From Antedon mediterranea (lineage: Eukaryota; Echinodermata; Crinoidea; Comatulida; Antedonidae), in NCBI RefSeq assembly GCF_964355755.1, contig NC_092671.1:38891304-38955303 (forward strand): a stretch of 64,000 nucleotides of DNA, written 5' to 3'. Both the position numbers and the translations under genes were made by a program. The notes under the pieces are model-generated. The model saw nothing but the letters and a program-made list of their open reading frames with translations, made no database searches and was not told where the DNA came from. Below are positions 62,694-64,000 of this stretch, one piece after another; position 1 is the stretch's first letter, and the number at the start of each line of letters is the position of its first letter.

Positions 62694-63917
62694 AAAATGT
62701 TTTAGATTTTGTTAAAGATGTTGTCACTCAATTCCCAGATGTTTACCTCTTTTCTTTTCCTATTTGTATCCGAATGTTCTCTTTCTTCTTTATTTTTCTT
62801 ACGTTCTTTATCATCTTCATGTTCTCTCCGTCTATGTTTTTCATCTCGTTTTCTTTCATCTCGTTCTCTACTACCGTTCTCACCGATGTCTTTCTCCTTC
62901 CTCTCATATCTTCTCCTATCTTTATTTTTGTCTTTGTCTTCTTTATTTTTACTAGGTTCTCTATCATCCTCATTCTCTTTAAGCCTTCTATGCTTTTCAT
63001 CAGTGTTTTCATGTTTTTCTTGTTCATCTTTACGTTTTCTTTCATCTCGCTTTCTTTCTTCTCGATCCCTGCTACTGCCCTCCTCATGATTTTTATTCCG
63101 TCTCTCAGATCTTCTTTTACCTTTATCACTGCTACCATTTTCTACAGCTTCCTGTGTATACATATGACATATTCACAAGCATAAGCACAAAAATAACAAC
63201 AAAAACATTGCAATAATAGCTCTATAAACCTCTGTCCCAGCAATGTACTTCAGAAATATCATTAACAATGTTCTGAGCCTCAGCAGGGAATAATCTCCAT
63301 CACCATGTTTAGTATGGCTTTCAGCGATTTCACTTAGAACAATCACATAATTTTAAAGCATAATATTTAAAATCTGATATTAAAGTACACAAGTACAGTA
63401 AACATAATCCATCTGACATTTAAACAGCCTAAGCATTACTTACCCTATCTCTATGCCTCTTTTCACGCTCTTTTTCTTTTCGCTTTCTTCTTTCTTCCTC
63501 AGTCTGTAAATAAATTATAGTACGTTTATTTAAATAAACATTTTTATTGGATAATTTAAATATCTGCTGTTCATGACAGTTAGATGATAGCCCTGATTCC
63601 ATAAAATTTAATTAGACACAATAAGGCCATTTTACCCCACTGTGAATTTAACCAGACTACTGTAGGTCAGGCCCATGGGACAAAGTCTGGCAAGCAAAAT
63701 CACATACTTCATCACGATGCCTTCTTTCTTTTTTCCTGTCCGAAGTCCCTACTTCATCCTCATTATCTGCATGTTTTGATCTTTCTTTATCTTCTTTTTT
63801 CTTCCTATCATCAGAAGGATTTCCTGATTTTGTTCGTTCTTCTTCCTTTCTCCTTTCATTCCGTCGTCTTCGTTCTTCATCATCGTCATCTTTAGGTTTT
63901 CTTCGGTCTTTAATATC
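54201..63917 (-). CDS. DYNC2I1: DYNC2I1 (WDR60), dynein-2 intermediate chain, 5' end outside window
   Basis: This is an intermediate chain of cytoplasmic dynein-2, the motor for retrograde intraflagellar transport in cilia. Exons in transcript order: 63708-63917, 63444-63503, 62747-63151, 61631-61732, 61461-61523, 61191-61259, 60843-60870, 60493-60716, 59995-60106, 59483-59689, 58884-58960, 58200-58276, 58002-58077, 57366-57629, 56921-56972, 56607-56673, 56433-56511, 55696-55762, 55436-55494, 55277-55322, 54765-54942, 54567-54639, 54201-54314. These 23 exons give 902 residues plus stop, all in frame. The N-terminal part is Lys/Glu/Arg-rich, then an acidic patch (NYEDDDFEDYDDDDF). The family signature follows (MAPVNEYDLYIRSFGQ, SNTKQAYAQCNEDN, EREIQTDDIEMETKWTQHP), then WD repeats (VVAWDLRE, CLWNLN, GLVPGGKIKL, RPAVFF, FIWDLLKSD). 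The first exon found starts at an AG acceptor, so more 5' exons lie beyond 64000. Confidence 0.95.
54337..54500 (-). mobile_element. Palindromic MITE, copy
   Basis: Full copy in the last intron of DYNC2I1, 22 bases from the acceptor of the final exon. Confidence 0.85.
55113..55254 (+). mobile_element. Palindromic MITE, copy
   Basis: Full-length ends with a shortened right arm, 22 bases from exon 55277-55322 of DYNC2I1. Confidence 0.85.
55878..56297. mobile_element. ~420-bp inverted-repeat element with tRNA-like core
   Basis: The element lies in a DYNC2I1 intron (55763-56432). Long imperfect inverted ends contain ccaggacgaacgtgggcaga and the matching tctgcccacgttcgtcctgg, each preceded or followed by a T/A run and a cagctgtact motif. 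Inside at 56050-56110 lies a tRNA-like stretch with tagtctagtgg (box A-like) and GGTTCGAGG (box B-like). Confidence 0.65.
57098..57271 (-). mobile_element. Palindromic MITE, copy
   Basis: Full copy in the DYNC2I1 intron between exons 57366-57629 and 56921-56972. Confidence 0.85.
57733..57888 (-). mobile_element. Palindromic MITE, copy
   Basis: Full copy in the DYNC2I1 intron before exon 57366-57629. Confidence 0.85.
59770..59912 (-). mobile_element. Palindromic MITE, copy
   Basis: The left end is intact; the right terminal repeat is worn (gtgtagacatgatag). DYNC2I1 intron. Confidence 0.85.
60951..61095 (+). mobile_element. Palindromic MITE, copy
   Basis: Full copy in the DYNC2I1 intron between exons 61191-61259 and 60843-60870. 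Confidence 0.85.
61349..61411 (-). mobile_element. MITE fragment
   Basis: Only the left end (cctgtctacactatcaaac) through gttgtgcccata remains. Confidence 0.7.
61793..62055. repeat. ~115-bp tandem duplication in a DYNC2I1 intron
   Basis: A block with caatcacctcaacaaata, gtggagagttaccaagtacc and tttaaaagacacccaatc occurs twice in direct repeat, with a partial third copy at the end. It is intronic, with no coding potential. Confidence 0.75.
62661..62690. repeat. (TA)n microsatellite
   Basis: About 15 TA units in a DYNC2I1 intron. Confidence 0.9.
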
Positions 63918-64000
63918 CTAAAAAATCATAGAATATTGTATTTAAAAATATGCTATCATGTACACAGTAACAGTAAACTTTATTTCTCGGGAAATATGAA

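Noticed and set aside
62709-63184. Plus-strand open frames rich in Phe/Ser/Leu
   Set aside because: They are antisense shadows of the Lys/Glu/Arg-rich DYNC2I1 exon 62747-63151.

Overview
This is a nuclear genome window from an animal, not a prokaryote. Every gene is split by GT-AG introns, base composition is AT-rich, and introns are full of short inverted-repeat elements and tRNA-derived SINEs. The proteins resemble vertebrate orthologues closely while introns and repeats do not. I infer a marine invertebrate, most plausibly a deuterostome such as an echinoderm, but the species cannot be fixed from the sequence alone. I rebuilt five protein-coding genes exon by exon; in every case the chosen exons join in one uninterrupted frame.

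Layout. (1) 150-17033, minus strand: V-ATPase subunit a, copy 1 (18 exons per transcript, with two alternative versions of one exon). (2) 17034-18538: a short divergent promoter region. (3) 18539-31381, plus strand: V-ATPase subunit a, copy 2 (17 exons). (4) 31382-33423: convergent 3' ends. (5) 33424-38418, minus: KANSL2, an NSL-complex subunit, here carrying a C-terminal nine-cysteine CXC-like domain. (6) 38419-39506: second divergent promoter. (7) 39507-49753, plus: cyclin T, the P-TEFb regulatory subunit, with a 1,150-codon last exon. (8) 49754-54200: repeat-rich 3' flank. (9) 54201-63917, minus: DYNC2I1 (WDR60), the dynein-2 intermediate chain, whose 5' end lies beyond the window.

The two V-ATPase genes are a head-to-head inverted duplicate. 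Their first exon and the exon for the proton-path helix are almost identical at DNA level, although neighbouring exons have diverged, which suggests patchy gene conversion. The helix exon is also partly repeated in tandem behind both genes' real copies. Copy 1 has two alternative exons for the same membrane segment. The shared promoter holds two opposed TCATGTGA boxes, the sequence type bound by MITF/TFE factors. KANSL2 and cyclin T form a second divergent pair; both products act in transcription activation (H4 acetylation by MOF/KAT8, and pause release by CDK9).

About 30 copies of one palindromic, MITE-like element of roughly 100-190 bp lie in introns and flanks and dominate the non-coding DNA. 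Other inverted-repeat elements, three tRNA-derived SINEs, a tRNA-Val-like pair and several minisatellites make up much of the rest.
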